Numbered from the stretch's first letter, positions 1 to 9,446 are shown. The stretch is 64,000 nt of DNA from Nocardiopsis sp. MG754419 (GCF_018207095.1 NZ_QOCZ01000002.1:1-64000), one strand, 5' to 3'. Made by a program: numbers and translations. The notes: generated by a model not told the origin, from the letters alone.

Positions 1-545
1 GCCCCCAGGAGCCCCAGCACCCCCAACATCAACAGGGCGTACCTGGGTCCGGCCAAGGCCACGACACCGGCGGTCAGGATCGGGGAGAAGACGAACAGCA
101 GTTCCTGGGTGGTGGCCTCGGCGGCGTAGATGGCCTGCCGTGCCGGCCCGTGCGTCAACCGCGGCCACAGGGCGCGCACGATCTGGTTGGCCGGGGTGCC
201 GAACAGCCCGGTGCCCAGGGCCAACGGCACGGACAGCCACCACAGCGACGCCGGCAGCAGGGCCAGGGCCGACAACCCGATGGTGAACACCACGCCGCAC
301 ACCAGCACCAGACGGTCGCTGCCGCCCCGGTCCGCCATCCGTCCGCGCAGGGGTCCGACCAGGGCCATCCCCAAGGTGAACGCGCCCGCGACCAGGCCGG
401 CGAAGGTGTAGGAACCGGTCCACCCCTGCACCAGGAAGGTGACCGCGATCATCAGCCCCGGCGTGTAGAAGCGCGCGGTCAGCGACCACACCAGCAGGGA
501 CATGACGTGGGGCACGGCGAAGAGCCGCCGGTAGTTCGCGAGCAC
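1..545 (-). CDS. MFS transporter, C-terminus cut by window edge
   Basis: Reading leftward from a GTG at 545 there is an uninterrupted frame of about 181 codons to the window edge. It is strongly hydrophobic, with several membrane segments. A conserved loop 'GPLRGRMADRGG' follows the second segment and resembles the motif-A loop (G-x3-D-R-x-G) of major facilitator transporters. 'GTPANQIVRALWPRL' and 'FVFSPILTAGVVAL' also fit MFS permeases. The substrate cannot be told. The frame stays open upstream of the GTG without an ATG, so the start is uncertain. It is divergent from malQ with about 190 bp between them. I see the frame and hydrophobicity directly; the MFS family assignment is by recognition. 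Confidence 0.75.
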   Translation of the reverse strand, partial: MLANYRRLFAVPHVMSLLVWSLTARFYTPGLMIAVTFLVQGWTGSYTFAGLVAGAFTLGMALVGPLRGRMADRGGSDRLVLVCGVVFTIGLSALALLPASLWWLSVPLALGTGLFGTPANQIVRALWPRLTHGPARQAIYAAEATTQELLFVFSPILTAGVVALAGPRYALLMLGVLGLLG

Positions 546-738
546 GCCCTCGATTATGCATTCGGTGCGGTCGGGCCGCGACGGAATATCCAGAACGTAC
601 GACCACGGCCGCTTTTCGTGCCGAAACGTCCTCGCCGCGACCGGGGTGCGCGGGGGCCGATCGGACAGACCCGCGCGACGATTCGACCCCACGCCGAGGT
701 CACCTCCCGTGTACGCGCGCCCGGGTGGGGCATGATCG

Positions 739-2790
739 GTGTCTGTGAGGGACGTTCAGCTGGCCCGGGTGGCCGAGCAGTACGGGATCGCGACCACGTA
801 CGAGGACTGGCGGGGACGACGGGTGCCCGTCGGCCTCGACACGATCCGCCATGTCCTGGCGGCGCTGGGGGTGGATCCGTCCGACCCCGAGCCCGGCCCG
901 AGGCGGGGTCCGCTGCCGCCGGCCGTGGTGGTTCGTGAGGGCAAGGCGCCGGACCTGGCGCTGCCCCGCGGCTCCCACAGCACGGTGGAGACGGCCGATG
1001 GCGCCCTGCTGCCCTTCGACCCCGGCCTGCCGCTGGGCGTGCACACCCTGCGGGTCACCGAGAACGGCGACGAACACGTCGCCCCGCTGCTCGTGGTCCC
1101 CGACCGGATCGAACCCACGGCGCTGCGCGAGCACCACCGTCTGTGGGGCCTGATGACGCAGGTGTACAGCGTGCGATCGCGCGCCTCCTGGGGCACCGGA
1201 GACCTGCGCGACCTCGCCGAACTCGCGGACTGGAGCGCCCGCGACCTGGGCGCCGAGTTCACCCTGATCAACCCGGTCCACGCCACCGAACCCGTGGCCC
1301 CGGTCGAACCCTCGCCCTACCTGCCGGTGAGCCGGCGCTACGCGAGCCCGCTCTACGTCAGGATCGAGGACGTGCCCGAGTACGCACGGCTCGATCCCGC
1401 CCAACGCGAGACCATCCAGCGCCTGGCCCGGCCCCTGCGCGAGCGCGGACGCACCGCCGACCTGCTCGACCGTGATGCCGTTTGGGAGGCCAAGAGGGCC
1501 GCCCTGGAGGTGCTCTTCCAGGTGGCGCGCGCCCCGGGCCGTGAGATGGCCCTGCGCCGGTACCTGGAGAGCGAGGGACAGCCGCTGGTCGAGTTCGCCA
1601 CCTGGTCCGCCCTGGCCGAGGAGTACGGCCCCGACCACCGCACCTGGCCCGCGCACCTGCGCGACGTCGATGCGCTCGCGGTGGGCCAGGAGGCGCTCCG
1701 GCGCTGGCCCCGGGTGGAGTTCCACCGCTGGCTCCAGTGGATCCTCGACGAACAGCTCGCCCACGCCCAGGAGGGCGCCCGCAACGGCGGGATGAACGTG
1801 GGGATCGTCCACGACCTGGCCATCGGCGTCCAGGCGGGCGGCGCCGACGCGTGGATGTACCGGGACGCGCTGGTGCAGGGCCTGCACGTGGGGGCGCCAC
1901 CGGACGAGTTCAACCGGCGCGGGCAGGACTGGGGACAGCCGCCGTGGCATCCCACCGTGCTGGCCCGCCAGGGCTACGGTCCGCTCCACCAGATCCTGAC
2001 GCACAGCCTGCGTCACGCGGGCGGACTACGGATGGACCACGTCATGGGCCTGTTCCGCCTGTGGTGCGTCCCCGAAGGCGCCTCCGCCGACCAGGGCACC
2101 TACCTCCGATACGACCACGAGGGCATGGTGGGCGTCCTGGCCCTGGCTGCGCGCAGGGCGGACGCCGTCATCATCGGCGAGGACCTGGGCACCGTGGAAC
2201 CGTGGGTGCGCGAGCACCTGTCCGACCGTGGTGTCCTCGGCACCTCCGTGCTGTGGTTCGAGAACGACCGGGAGGGTCGACCGCGCACGCCCGACCAGTG
2301 GCGCACCGACTGCCTGGCCACCGTGGCCACCCACGACCTGCCGCCGGTGGCGTCGTTCCTGTCCGCCGAACACGTGGAGCTGCGCGACCGTCTGGGGCTG
2401 CTCGACCGGCCCGTCGACGAGGAACGGGCGGACTCCGAACATCGTGTGGGTCTGTGGCGCGATGTGCTCGTGGAACTGGGCTTCCTCGACGTCGACGTGG
2501 ACCCGGTGACGGATCCGGCGGCGGTCGTGGCCGCCATGCACGCCTACCTGGAGGCCACGCCCTCCCGCATGCTGGGGGTGGCGCTCGCCGACGTGGTGGG
2601 GGAGCGGCGCATGCAGAACCAACCGGGCACCAGCACCGAGTACCCCAACTGGAGGATCCCGCTCACCAGCAGCGAGGGTGAACCGGTCCTGGTGGACGAA
2701 CTGCTGGCCGACCCGCGCATGGTCGGGCGGATCCGCCGGTCCCTGGGCCCTCTGGCCGGCCCCGGGCGGGGCTTCGGACGCGGACTCTAG
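739..2790 (+). CDS. malQ: 4-alpha-glucanotransferase (amylomaltase, GH77)
   Basis: Cytoplasmic enzyme that transfers alpha-1,4-glucan segments between maltodextrins, used in glycogen and maltodextrin metabolism. The 683-residue protein has an N-terminal extra domain (about residues 1-130) and then a GH77 barrel. The family catalytic triad is visible: Asp433 in 'RMDHVMGLFRLW' (nucleophile), Glu481 in 'IGEDLGTVEPW' (acid/base) and Asp533 in 'ATHDLPP'. 'NQPGTSTEYPNWR' near the C-terminus is also typical. The start is GTG at 739; a second in-frame GTG at 745 is possible and no strong ribosome-binding site separates them. Length matches actinobacterial MalQ. It stands alone, converging on pepN. 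Confidence 0.95.
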   Translation: MSVRDVQLARVAEQYGIATTYEDWRGRRVPVGLDTIRHVLAALGVDPSDPEPGPRRGPLPPAVVVREGKAPDLALPRGSHSTVETADGALLPFDPGLPLGVHTLRVTENGDEHVAPLLVVPDRIEPTALREHHRLWGLMTQVYSVRSRASWGTGDLRDLAELADWSARDLGAEFTLINPVHATEPVAPVEPSPYLPVSRRYASPLYVRIEDVPEYARLDPAQRETIQRLARPLRERGRTADLLDRDAVWEAKRAALEVLFQVARAPGREMALRRYLESEGQPLVEFATWSALAEEYGPDHRTWPAHLRDVDALAVGQEALRRWPRVEFHRWLQWILDEQLAHAQEGARNGGMNVGIVHDLAIGVQAGGADAWMYRDALVQGLHVGAPPDEFNRRGQDWGQPPWHPTVLARQGYGPLHQILTHSLRHAGGLRMDHVMGLFRLWCVPEGASADQGTYLRYDHEGMVGVLALAARRADAVIIGEDLGTVEPWVREHLSDRGVLGTSVLWFENDREGRPRTPDQWRTDCLATVATHDLPPVASFLSAEHVELRDRLGLLDRPVDEERADSEHRVGLWRDVLVELGFLDVDVDPVTDPAAVVAAMHAYLEATPSRMLGVALADVVGERRMQNQPGTSTEYPNWRIPLTSSEGEPVLVDELLADPRMVGRIRRSLGPLAGPGRGFGRGL

Positions 2791-3019
2791 GAGAGTTCGT
2801 TCCGGGGCCGCGCCGCGCTTCGGCCCACGTCCGCGTGCTCCCGGAGCGTCGGGAACGTTCGACGGCTCCTCGGGCGCAGATAAGCGCTGTCCGCCGGGGC
2901 GCGAACGCACCACCCGCCCCGGGCGTGGGGAGCCGCGCCTGTACAGCACACCGCCCGTGGTCCGGGGCGCAGGCACGTGGGCCGGACGATCCGGAACCGA
3001 TCCGGGGTCGCCCCGACGA

Positions 3020-3057
3020 CGGAACGCTCGGCCGGGACGACCCGACCGAGCGTTCCG
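3020..3057. terminator. 12-bp hairpin between convergent malQ and pepN
   Basis: CGGAACGCTCGG (3020-3031) pairs perfectly with CCGAGCGTTCCG (3046-3057) around a 14-nt loop. No T tract follows. It is the only clear structure in the 378-bp gap (2791-3168) between the stops of malQ and pepN, so it probably ends transcription in both directions. I see no credible gene in the gap. Confidence 0.6.
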
Positions 3058-3168
3058 CTACGCTCTCGGCGCACTCGGCATCACGTGCTTCGAGGACCGT
3101 GGGAACGCGCCGTCACGAGGCAACGGAGGATCCGAGGCGGTCGCCGGGGCTGTGTGCCGCGCTCGCCA

Positions 3169-5712
3169 TCAGCCCTTCTGACCGGCGGCGATGTCCGTGG
3201 CGCGGGCGCGCAGGGCGCGCTCCACCCCGGCCCGTCCCTCGATCAGCAGGCGGCGCAGCGCGGGCGCCGGGGCGTGCTCGGCGATGTAGGCGTCCGTGCG
3301 CTCCAGCGTCGCCCGCTCGACCAGGTGGCTCGGGTAGGCGGCCTCGGCGAAGGTCTGCGCGAACTCACCGGTCCACTGGTCCCAGGCCGGGGCCAGCTGC
3401 TCGAAGTACCGGTCCAGGAAGTGCCGGTACAGCTCGGACTGCAGCGGGTCGGTGAAGCCCAACAGCACCGCGCGGAACTCGGCGTTGGCCAGGTCACCAC
3501 CGATGATGCGCGCCCAGGCGGCCTCCTTGGCCTCCGTGGTGGGGACCGCGGCCCGGGCACCGGCGGCGTTGCGCTGCCCGGCGGCGGTGGGGTCGGCCTT
3601 CAGCTCGGCGGCGATCTCGGCCTCACCCGCCTCACCGGCGGCGACCAGCCGGTGCAGCAGGGTCCAGCGCAGGTCGGTGTCGACGGTCAGACCGTCCACG
3701 GTGAGCGCGCCGTCCAGCAGCCCGCGCAGCAGGGACAGATCGGCCTCGGTGACGGCCACCGACGCGAGGGCGTTGACGTAGGCCAGCTGCAGGTCGCTAC
3801 CGGGCTCGGCGGTGGACAGCAGCTCACGCAGGCGGGAGCCCAGCTTCTCGAAGCCGATCGGGCGCCAGGCCGGGTCGGCGTAGTTGACGATGGCGCCGGC
3901 GGCCTGACGCAGCAGGGTCTGGGCGACCATCACGTCGTCGACGCCGCTGATCCCCGAGATCACCAGTTCCACGTAGTCGCGGGCGGCCATCTCGCCGTCG
4001 CGCGTCATGTCCCAGGCGGAACCGAAGGCCAGGGCGCGCGGCAGGGACGCGCGGATCTCGCCCACACCCTCCACGACGGTGCGCAGGGAGCGCTCGTCGA
4101 GACGGATCTTGGTGAAGGTCAGGTCGTCGTCGTTGATGAGCACCAGGTCGGGGCGGGCCCTGCCCACGAGTTCGGCCACCTCGGTGCGCGCGCCGCTGAC
4201 GTCCAGTTCCACGCGGTCGCGGCGCACGACGCCTTCGGCGGTGCGGTCGTACAGGCCCACGGCCAGACGGTGCGAGCGCAGAGTCGGGTGCTCGGGGGCG
4301 GCCTCCTGCAGGATCGCGAAGGAGGTGAAGTTCCCGTCGGCGTCCACCTCGAACTCCGGGCGCATGGTGTTGACGCCCGTGGTCTCCAACCACTCGCGCG
4401 ACCAGTCGGACAGGTCCCGGCCGGAGGCGGCCTCCAGGTGCTTGAGGAGGTCCTTCAGTTCGGTATTGCCGAAGGCGTTCTCCTTGAAGTAGGCGCGCAC
4501 GCCCGCGAAGAACGCGTCCACGCCCACGTACGCCGCGAGCTGCTTGAGCACCGAGGCGCCCTTGGCGTAGGTGATGCCGTCGAAGTTGACCTCCACCGCC
4601 TGGATGTCGACCATGTCGGCGGCGATCGGGTGCGTCGAGGGCAGCTGGTCCTGACGCAGCGCCCACGCCTTCTCGACGTTGGCGAAGGTGGTCCAGGCGT
4701 CGGTCCACTTGGTGGCGTTGGCCTGGCAGTAGACGCTGGCGTAGGTGGCGAACGACTCGTTCAGCCACAGGTCGTCCCACCAGCGCATGGTGACCAGGTC
4801 ACCGAACCACATGTGCGCCATCTCGTGCAGGATGGTCTCGGCCCGGCGCTCGTAGCGGGCGTCGGTGACGCGGGACCGGAAGACGTAGTCCTCCAGGAAG
4901 GTGACCGCGCCGGCGTTCTCCATGGCCCCGGCGTTGAACTCGGGCACGAACAGCTGGTCGTACTTGCCGAACGGGTAGCGCAGGTCGAACAGGCCGTGGA
5001 AGAAGTCGAAGCCCTGCTTGGTGACCTCGAACAGAGCGTCGGAGTCCAGGTGCTCGGCCAGGGACGTACGGCAGTACAGGCCCAGCGGGATGCCGTCGTG
5101 CTCGTCGCGGACCACGTGGTAGGGGCCGGCGATGAGCGCGGTGATGTAGGTGGACATGACCGGGGTGGCCGGGAAGTGCCAGCGCACCCGCGTGTCGCCG
5201 GCCGCCTCGCGCTCCACGTCAGGGGCGCTGTTGGACACGACCTCCCAGGACGGGGGCGCGTACACGGTCAGTTCGAACGTGGCCTTGAGGTCGGGCTGGT
5301 CGAAGCACGTGAACATACGGTGCGCGTCGGCCGTCTCGAACTGGGTGTACAGGTAGACCGACTCGTCGACCGGGTCGACGAATCGGTGCAGGCCCTCGCC
5401 GGTGCGCATGTAGGCGGCGTCGGCGACCACGGTCAGCTCGTTGTCTGCGGCCACGTCGGGCAGGGTGAGCCGTTCGCCGTCGAACAACGCGGCGACGTCG
5501 AGCTCCACGCCGTTCAGGGTGGCGCTGCGCATCGTGGGCGCGGCCAGCTCGATGAAGGTCCGGGTGCCCGGCTCGGAGGAGGAGAAACGCACCGCGGTGG
5601 TGGACCGGAAGGTCTCGTCCCCGGTGGTCAGGTCCAGCTCCACGGCGTAGGAGTCGACGCTGAGGATCCGCGCCCGCTCCCGGGCCTCGTCCCGTGTGAG
5701 GTTCCCTGCCAC
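3169..5712 (-). CDS. pepN: Aminopeptidase N (M1 zinc metallopeptidase)
   Basis: Cytoplasmic zinc exopeptidase that removes N-terminal residues from peptides, acting downstream of proteases such as Clp. The 847-residue product carries the M1 exopeptidase motif GAMEN (262-266) and the zinc site HEMAH (His296, Glu297 catalytic, His300) with the third ligand Glu319 in 'WLNESFA'. A C-terminal ERAP1-like helical domain follows. Length fits the actinobacterial/mammalian-type PepN (about 850). The start is GTG at 5712 with GGAG a few bases upstream. It is divergent from the DsbA-family gene, with 219 bp between the starts. No defect seen. Confidence 0.95.
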   Translation of the reverse strand: MAGNLTRDEARERARILSVDSYAVELDLTTGDETFRSTTAVRFSSSEPGTRTFIELAAPTMRSATLNGVELDVAALFDGERLTLPDVAADNELTVVADAAYMRTGEGLHRFVDPVDESVYLYTQFETADAHRMFTCFDQPDLKATFELTVYAPPSWEVVSNSAPDVEREAAGDTRVRWHFPATPVMSTYITALIAGPYHVVRDEHDGIPLGLYCRTSLAEHLDSDALFEVTKQGFDFFHGLFDLRYPFGKYDQLFVPEFNAGAMENAGAVTFLEDYVFRSRVTDARYERRAETILHEMAHMWFGDLVTMRWWDDLWLNESFATYASVYCQANATKWTDAWTTFANVEKAWALRQDQLPSTHPIAADMVDIQAVEVNFDGITYAKGASVLKQLAAYVGVDAFFAGVRAYFKENAFGNTELKDLLKHLEAASGRDLSDWSREWLETTGVNTMRPEFEVDADGNFTSFAILQEAAPEHPTLRSHRLAVGLYDRTAEGVVRRDRVELDVSGARTEVAELVGRARPDLVLINDDDLTFTKIRLDERSLRTVVEGVGEIRASLPRALAFGSAWDMTRDGEMAARDYVELVISGISGVDDVMVAQTLLRQAAGAIVNYADPAWRPIGFEKLGSRLRELLSTAEPGSDLQLAYVNALASVAVTEADLSLLRGLLDGALTVDGLTVDTDLRWTLLHRLVAAGEAGEAEIAAELKADPTAAGQRNAAGARAAVPTTEAKEAAWARIIGGDLANAEFRAVLLGFTDPLQSELYRHFLDRYFEQLAPAWDQWTGEFAQTFAEAAYPSHLVERATLERTDAYIAEHAPAPALRRLLIEGRAGVERALRARATDIAAGQKG

Positions 5713-5931
5713 GCAAAGCTCCCTTCGCGGCCGCCGTCATCGCCGGCCGGAGTTCGTTGCCGACCACGGCGGGCCCGCCGACCAGCGGATGATCCGGGGG
5801 CGGGCCACGTCGGGCCGAAGGTCGTCTATCGGCTTCGATCCTGCCACGCGCGCGCGTGGAATGCGCAACCGATGCGCGTGGTTGGGGACCTACGCGGCGA
5901 AGTTTTCGACCCATCGGACGAGGAGCACCTG

Positions 5932-6564
5932 ATGACGCAGACCCCCGAGCACCCGGGCGACGGTATCGCCTGGGCCGACATGTGGTTCGACCCGGCGTGT
6001 CCTTGGGCCTGGATCACCTCCCGCTGGCTCTTGGAGGTGGAGAAGGTGCGGCCGGTGCGGGTGCGCTGGCACGTGATGAGCCTGGGCGTCCTCAACGAGG
6101 GCCGTGACCTCGACCCGGCCTACAAGGAGTCCATCGCCCGCACCTGGGGGCCGGTGCGCGTGTGCATCGCCGCCGAGCAGCGGTTCGGAGCCGAGGTGTT
6201 GGGCGCCCTGTACACGGCCCTGGGCACCCGTTTCCACGACAAGGCCGAACCCCGCACCGTCGACACGGTCCGCGCGGCCCTGACCGACGCCGACCTGCCC
6301 GTGGACCTGGCCGACGCCTTCGCCTCCACCGACTACGATGAGGCCCTGCGCGCCTCGCACGCCGAGGCCATGAAGCTGGTCGGTACGGACGTCGGCACCC
6401 CCGTCATCCAGGTCGAGGGCATCGCGTTCTTCGGCCCGGTCGTGTCCCCGATCCCGCGGGGCGAGGACGCCGGGAAGCTGTGGGACGGTGTGCGCCTGGT
6501 CGCCGGGACCGATGGGTTCTTCGAGCTCAAGCGCACCCGCACGCGCGAACCCGTCTTCGACTGA
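5932..6564 (+). CDS. DsbA-family protein, Rv2466c-like (mycothiol-dependent reductase family), CxxA active site
   Basis: A 210-residue thioredoxin-fold DsbA-family protein. It closely resembles Mycobacterium Rv2466c, a mycothiol-dependent oxidoreductase: 'WFDPACPWAWITSRW' near the N-terminus, then 'HVMSLGVLNE', 'WGPVRVCIAAEQ', 'VGTPVIQV' with the cis-Pro, and 'FFGPVVSPIPRGEDAGKLWD'. Rv2466c as I know it has CPWC; here it is CPWA, so the resolving cysteine is absent and chemistry would be monothiol. The start ATG 5932 is chosen because upstream sequence is antisense to pepN and the homology begins here. The frame is open far upstream by chance. A 51-residue acidic gene follows after 17 nt, probably in the same transcript. 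Confidence 0.9.
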   Translation: MTQTPEHPGDGIAWADMWFDPACPWAWITSRWLLEVEKVRPVRVRWHVMSLGVLNEGRDLDPAYKESIARTWGPVRVCIAAEQRFGAEVLGALYTALGTRFHDKAEPRTVDTVRAALTDADLPVDLADAFASTDYDEALRASHAEAMKLVGTDVGTPVIQVEGIAFFGPVVSPIPRGEDAGKLWDGVRLVAGTDGFFELKRTRTREPVFD

Positions 6565-6581
6565 TCCACCTGGAGGACCCC

Positions 6582-6737
6582 ATGCCCGGGCCCGACGACG
6601 ACCGCCGCGTCGACTTCTTCGACGACCTGGAGATCCTGCCCGACATCACGGGTGACGAGCGCTCCGAGGGGTGGGGCGACTCCGACGAGGACTCCACCGC
6701 GCGGCTGATCGCCGACCGACCCCCGCACTGGGACTGA
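6582..6737 (+). CDS. Small acidic protein of unknown function
   Basis: A 51-codon frame starting at ATG 6582 with GGAGG at 6572-6576, a good ribosome-binding site. The product is strongly acidic ('[17 protein letters not shown]', '[12 protein letters not shown]') and ends '...DRPPHWD'. It has no signal peptide or membrane segment. It lies 17 nt after the Rv2466c-like gene and is probably co-transcribed with it. I do not recognise a family. The well-placed ribosome-binding site and spacing argue that it is real; I cannot assign a role. Confidence 0.6.
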   Translation: MPGPDDDRRVDFFDDLEILPDITGDERSEGWGDSDEDSTARLIADRPPHWD

Positions 6738-6910
6738 CCCCTCGGCCCGGTTCCGCCGCACCGGCGGGGCCGGGCCGACGGCGTGGGGGACCCGCACCGC
6801 TCGCGACCGGTGCCATCGGTGCCGCTCGGGGACCCGTGGAACCACGGGTCGGGGGCCGGTCGGCCCGCGCACTCTGGCCAACCCGAATCGGATTCTGCGA
6901 CAGTGGGGCC

Positions 6911-8332
6911 ATGCGATCCCTCTACATCGACGGCGCCTGGCACGACTCCACCTCCGATGAGGCCCTGGACGTGGTCAACCCGGCGACCGAGCAGGTCATC
7001 GACGCCGTTCCGGCCGGTTCCACCACCGACGTCGACGTCGCGGTCCAGGCCGCGGTCGCCGCCTTCCCCGCCTGGTCGGCTCTCACTGCGGGGCAGCGCG
7101 TCACCCACATGGCCAAGGCACTGGAGCTGTTCGACGCCCGCCTCGACGACATCGCCGCGATCCTGACGGCCGACATGGGCGCACCCGTCAAGTTCGCCAC
7201 CAAGGTGCAGGCGGGGCTGCCCGCCCGGATGTTCCGCACCTACATCGACCTGGTCGAGGAGTACGGCGAGCGCTACTTCACGGGCGAGGAGGTCGGCAAC
7301 TCGCTGGTGGTGCACGAACCCGTCGGTGTGGTCGGCGCCATCACCCCGTGGAACTACCCGCTGCACCAGATAGTGCTCAAGGTCGTCCCGGCGCTGCTCG
7401 CCGGGAACACCGTCGTTCTCAAGCCCAGCGAGATCGCACCGCTCAGCGCCTACGCCCTGGCCGAGGTGTTCGACGAGGCCGACCTGCCCGCCGGTGTGTT
7501 CAACCTGGTCAGCGGCGTCGGCCCGGTGGTGGGCGAGGCGATCGCCGCGCACCCGAAGGTCGACATGGTGTCCTTCACCGGTTCCACCCGCGCCGGCACC
7601 CGGGTGTCCCAGGTGGCGGCCGAGACGGTGAAGCGGGTCGCCCTGGAGTTGGGCGGCAAATCGCCCAACGTCATCCTCCCCGACGCGGACCTGCCCCTGG
7701 CGGTCAAACGCGGGGTCGCCGACGTCATGCGCAACACCGGGCAGAGTTGCAACGCGCTCACCCGCATGCTCGTGCACCGCGACTCCTACGAGGAGGCCGT
7801 GGGGTTGGCCGCGGCCGCCGCCGCCAAGCACGCGCCCGGCGACCCGACCGACGAGGGCACCCGCATGGGTCCGCTGGTGTCCGAGGCCCAACGCGAGAAG
7901 GTCCGCTCCTACGTCGATCTCGGCGTGGAGGAGGGCGCACGCCTGGTCACCGGCGGCTCCGCCCCGGTGGAAGGCCGTGACCGGGGCTTCTACGTCCAGC
8001 CGACGATCTTCGCGGACGTGCGCAACGACATGCGCATCGCTCAGGAGGAGATCTTCGGCCCGGTGCTGGCGCTCATCCCCTACGACACGGTGGAGGAGGC
8101 CGTCGCCATCGCCAACGACACCGTCTACGGCCTCAGCGCGGCCGTGTGGTCGGGTGACACCGACGAAGGACTGGCGGTGGCCCGTCGGCTGCGCGCCGGT
8201 CAGGTCGAGCTCAACGGCGGCGACCTCAACCCGCGCGCGCCCTTCGGCGGCTACAAGCGCTCCGGCAACGGTCGCGAGTGGGGACTGCCGGGCCTGGAGG
8301 AGTTCTGCGAGGTCAAGGCCGTGCAGATGTAG
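6911..8332 (+). CDS. NAD(P)-dependent aldehyde dehydrogenase
   Basis: Oxidises an aldehyde to its carboxylic acid with NAD(P)+. The 473-residue protein shows the superfamily landmarks: '[10 protein letters not shown]' (cofactor region), '[10 protein letters not shown]' (Rossmann loop), general base Glu246 in '[10 protein letters not shown]', nucleophile Cys280 in 'NTGQSCNA', '[11 protein letters not shown]' and '[13 protein letters not shown]' near the C-terminus. Length is standard. ATG 6911 is the first start consistent with the family N-terminus ('YIDGAWHDS'). The specific substrate (betaine aldehyde, aminoaldehyde or other) cannot be read from sequence. It stands alone, followed by a terminator. 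Confidence 0.93.
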   Translation: MRSLYIDGAWHDSTSDEALDVVNPATEQVIDAVPAGSTTDVDVAVQAAVAAFPAWSALTAGQRVTHMAKALELFDARLDDIAAILTADMGAPVKFATKVQAGLPARMFRTYIDLVEEYGERYFTGEEVGNSLVVHEPVGVVGAITPWNYPLHQIVLKVVPALLAGNTVVLKPSEIAPLSAYALAEVFDEADLPAGVFNLVSGVGPVVGEAIAAHPKVDMVSFTGSTRAGTRVSQVAAETVKRVALELGGKSPNVILPDADLPLAVKRGVADVMRNTGQSCNALTRMLVHRDSYEEAVGLAAAAAAKHAPGDPTDEGTRMGPLVSEAQREKVRSYVDLGVEEGARLVTGGSAPVEGRDRGFYVQPTIFADVRNDMRIAQEEIFGPVLALIPYDTVEEAVAIANDTVYGLSAAVWSGDTDEGLAVARRLRAGQVELNGGDLNPRAPFGGYKRSGNGREWGLPGLEEFCEVKAVQM

Positions 8333-8375
8333 CACCGGTACCGGTGGGACCGTGGCCACCGGGGCGGCCCCGGTG
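8333..8375 (+). terminator. Palindrome plus hairpin terminator after aldehyde dehydrogenase
   Basis: Directly after the stop codon lies the perfect 14-bp palindrome CACCGGTACCGGTG (8333-8346). A hairpin follows with stem CACCGGGG (8357-8364) and CCCCGGTG (8368-8375) around a 3-nt loop. There is no T tract. The second hairpin looks like the terminator; the first may be part of it or a protein-binding site. Confidence 0.55.
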
Positions 8376-8500
8376 CGCCTGTGCCCGGCGTCACCCCGCT
8401 CTATCACGGGTCCGGGGAATCCGCCCCGGTGACGCGCGCGTTGTGCGGTGTGGAAAAATTCCGACTGGTCATCCCCGGTCGACATCAAACGAGGTGTGAG

Positions 8501-8647
8501 TTGAGCAACAAGCCCGCGGTCTCCAAGGCAGGTCCTCTGAGCAAGGACCTCAAGTCGATCTTCGTGTACAACCTGATCGCCATCCTGTCGATGGCGGGCT
8601 TCGCCGTCCTCGGTCTGGGTGTGGCCGCCGCCGCGGCCGGGGCCTGA
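8501..8647 (+). CDS. Small single-pass membrane protein, unknown function
   Basis: A 48-codon frame from TTG 8501, preceded by GAGGTG (8491-8496) as ribosome-binding site. The polar N-terminus ('SNKPAVSKAGPLSKDLK') is followed by one hydrophobic segment of about 25 residues ('FVYNLIAILSMAGFAVLGLG', then an Ala-rich end). The frame extends further upstream, but the sequence there looks non-coding and the ribosome-binding site supports the TTG. It lies between aldehyde dehydrogenase and rpiB as its own unit. I do not recognise a family; the predicted topology is a single helix. Confidence 0.6.
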   Translation: MSNKPAVSKAGPLSKDLKSIFVYNLIAILSMAGFAVLGLGVAAAAAGA

Positions 8648-8758
8648 TCCGGCCCGCCGACGAGGCGCACCGCGCCCGCATGCTTCGCCGCGTCCCTCCC
8701 GGAACGACCCGGGTGGGGCGCGGCGCTTTGTGCGCCGGGGAGGTGTCACACTGGTGAC

Positions 8759-9226
8759 GTGCGTGTTTACCTTGGATCAGATCATGCGGGCTTCGAGCTC
8801 AAAGAACACCTCGTCTCCTGGCTGACGGAGCGCGGACACGAGGTCGTGGACGCCGGACCGGCCGTCTACGACGCGGTGGACGACTACCCGCCGTTCGTCC
8901 TGCGCGCCGCCGAGGGCGTGGCGAAGGACCCGGGCTCCCTGGGCATCGTCATCGGTGGCTCCGGCAACGGCGAGCAGATCGCCGCCAACAAGGTCGAGGG
9001 CATCCGGGCCGCCCTGGCCTGGAGCGAGCAGACCGCCACCCTGGCGCGCGAGCACAACGACGCCAACGTGCTCGGCATCGGTGGGCGGATGCACTCCCAG
9101 GAGGAGGCCACCCGCTTCGTCGAACTCTTCCTGTCGACCCCCTACAGCGACGAGGAGCGGCACACCCGCCGCATCGCCATGCTCGGTGACTACGAGCGGA
9201 CCGGCGAGCTCCCCCCGCTTCCGTAA
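8759..9226 (+). CDS. rpiB: Ribose-5-phosphate isomerase B
   Basis: Interconverts ribose 5-phosphate and ribulose 5-phosphate in the pentose-phosphate pathway; also called RpiB/LacAB family. The 155-residue protein has the family signatures 'YLGSDHAGFELK' at the N-terminus and 'GGSGNGEQIAANKV' in the phosphate/active-site region, plus 'EHNDANVLGIGGRM'. GTG 8759 gives the exact family N-terminus. Length matches actinobacterial RpiB. A terminator hairpin follows. Confidence 0.95.
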   Translation: MRVYLGSDHAGFELKEHLVSWLTERGHEVVDAGPAVYDAVDDYPPFVLRAAEGVAKDPGSLGIVIGGSGNGEQIAANKVEGIRAALAWSEQTATLAREHNDANVLGIGGRMHSQEEATRFVELFLSTPYSDEERHTRRIAMLGDYERTGELPPLP

Positions 9227-9277
9227 CACTGCGCGGCCGTGCCCTTCCCGAACGGAGGGGCGGCGGACCCCGCCCAC

Positions 9278-9306
9278 GGCCCTCGGGCGCACCGCGCACG
9301 AGGGCC
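9278..9306 (+). terminator. Hairpin terminator after rpiB
   Basis: GGCCCTCG (9278-9285) pairs with CGAGGGCC (9299-9306) over a 13-nt loop, 50 nt downstream of the rpiB stop, followed by TT. Confidence 0.5.
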
Positions 9307-9446
9307 TTCGGCGTGTCAGGGGACGGGTCCCGCGGTCACGTCGCCGCGCCGCGACGCCCCGGCGGGGGTCCCTGGCGGTTCCGTGTGCGGATGTGGCATC
9401 CTGACGCGTGACCAGGCGCGTCGCGGGCCTGTGGATGATCCGATCC

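Noticed and set aside
700-2016. Minus-strand frame of over 400 codons across malQ
   Set aside because: Antisense shadow of malQ; composition is typical of a shadow frame and the opposite strand has clear GH77 motifs.
2977-5931. Long open frame on the plus strand running into the Rv2466c-like gene
   Set aside because: It is the antisense shadow of pepN, Gly/Val/Gln/His-rich, with no family signature. The real gene starts at ATG 5932.
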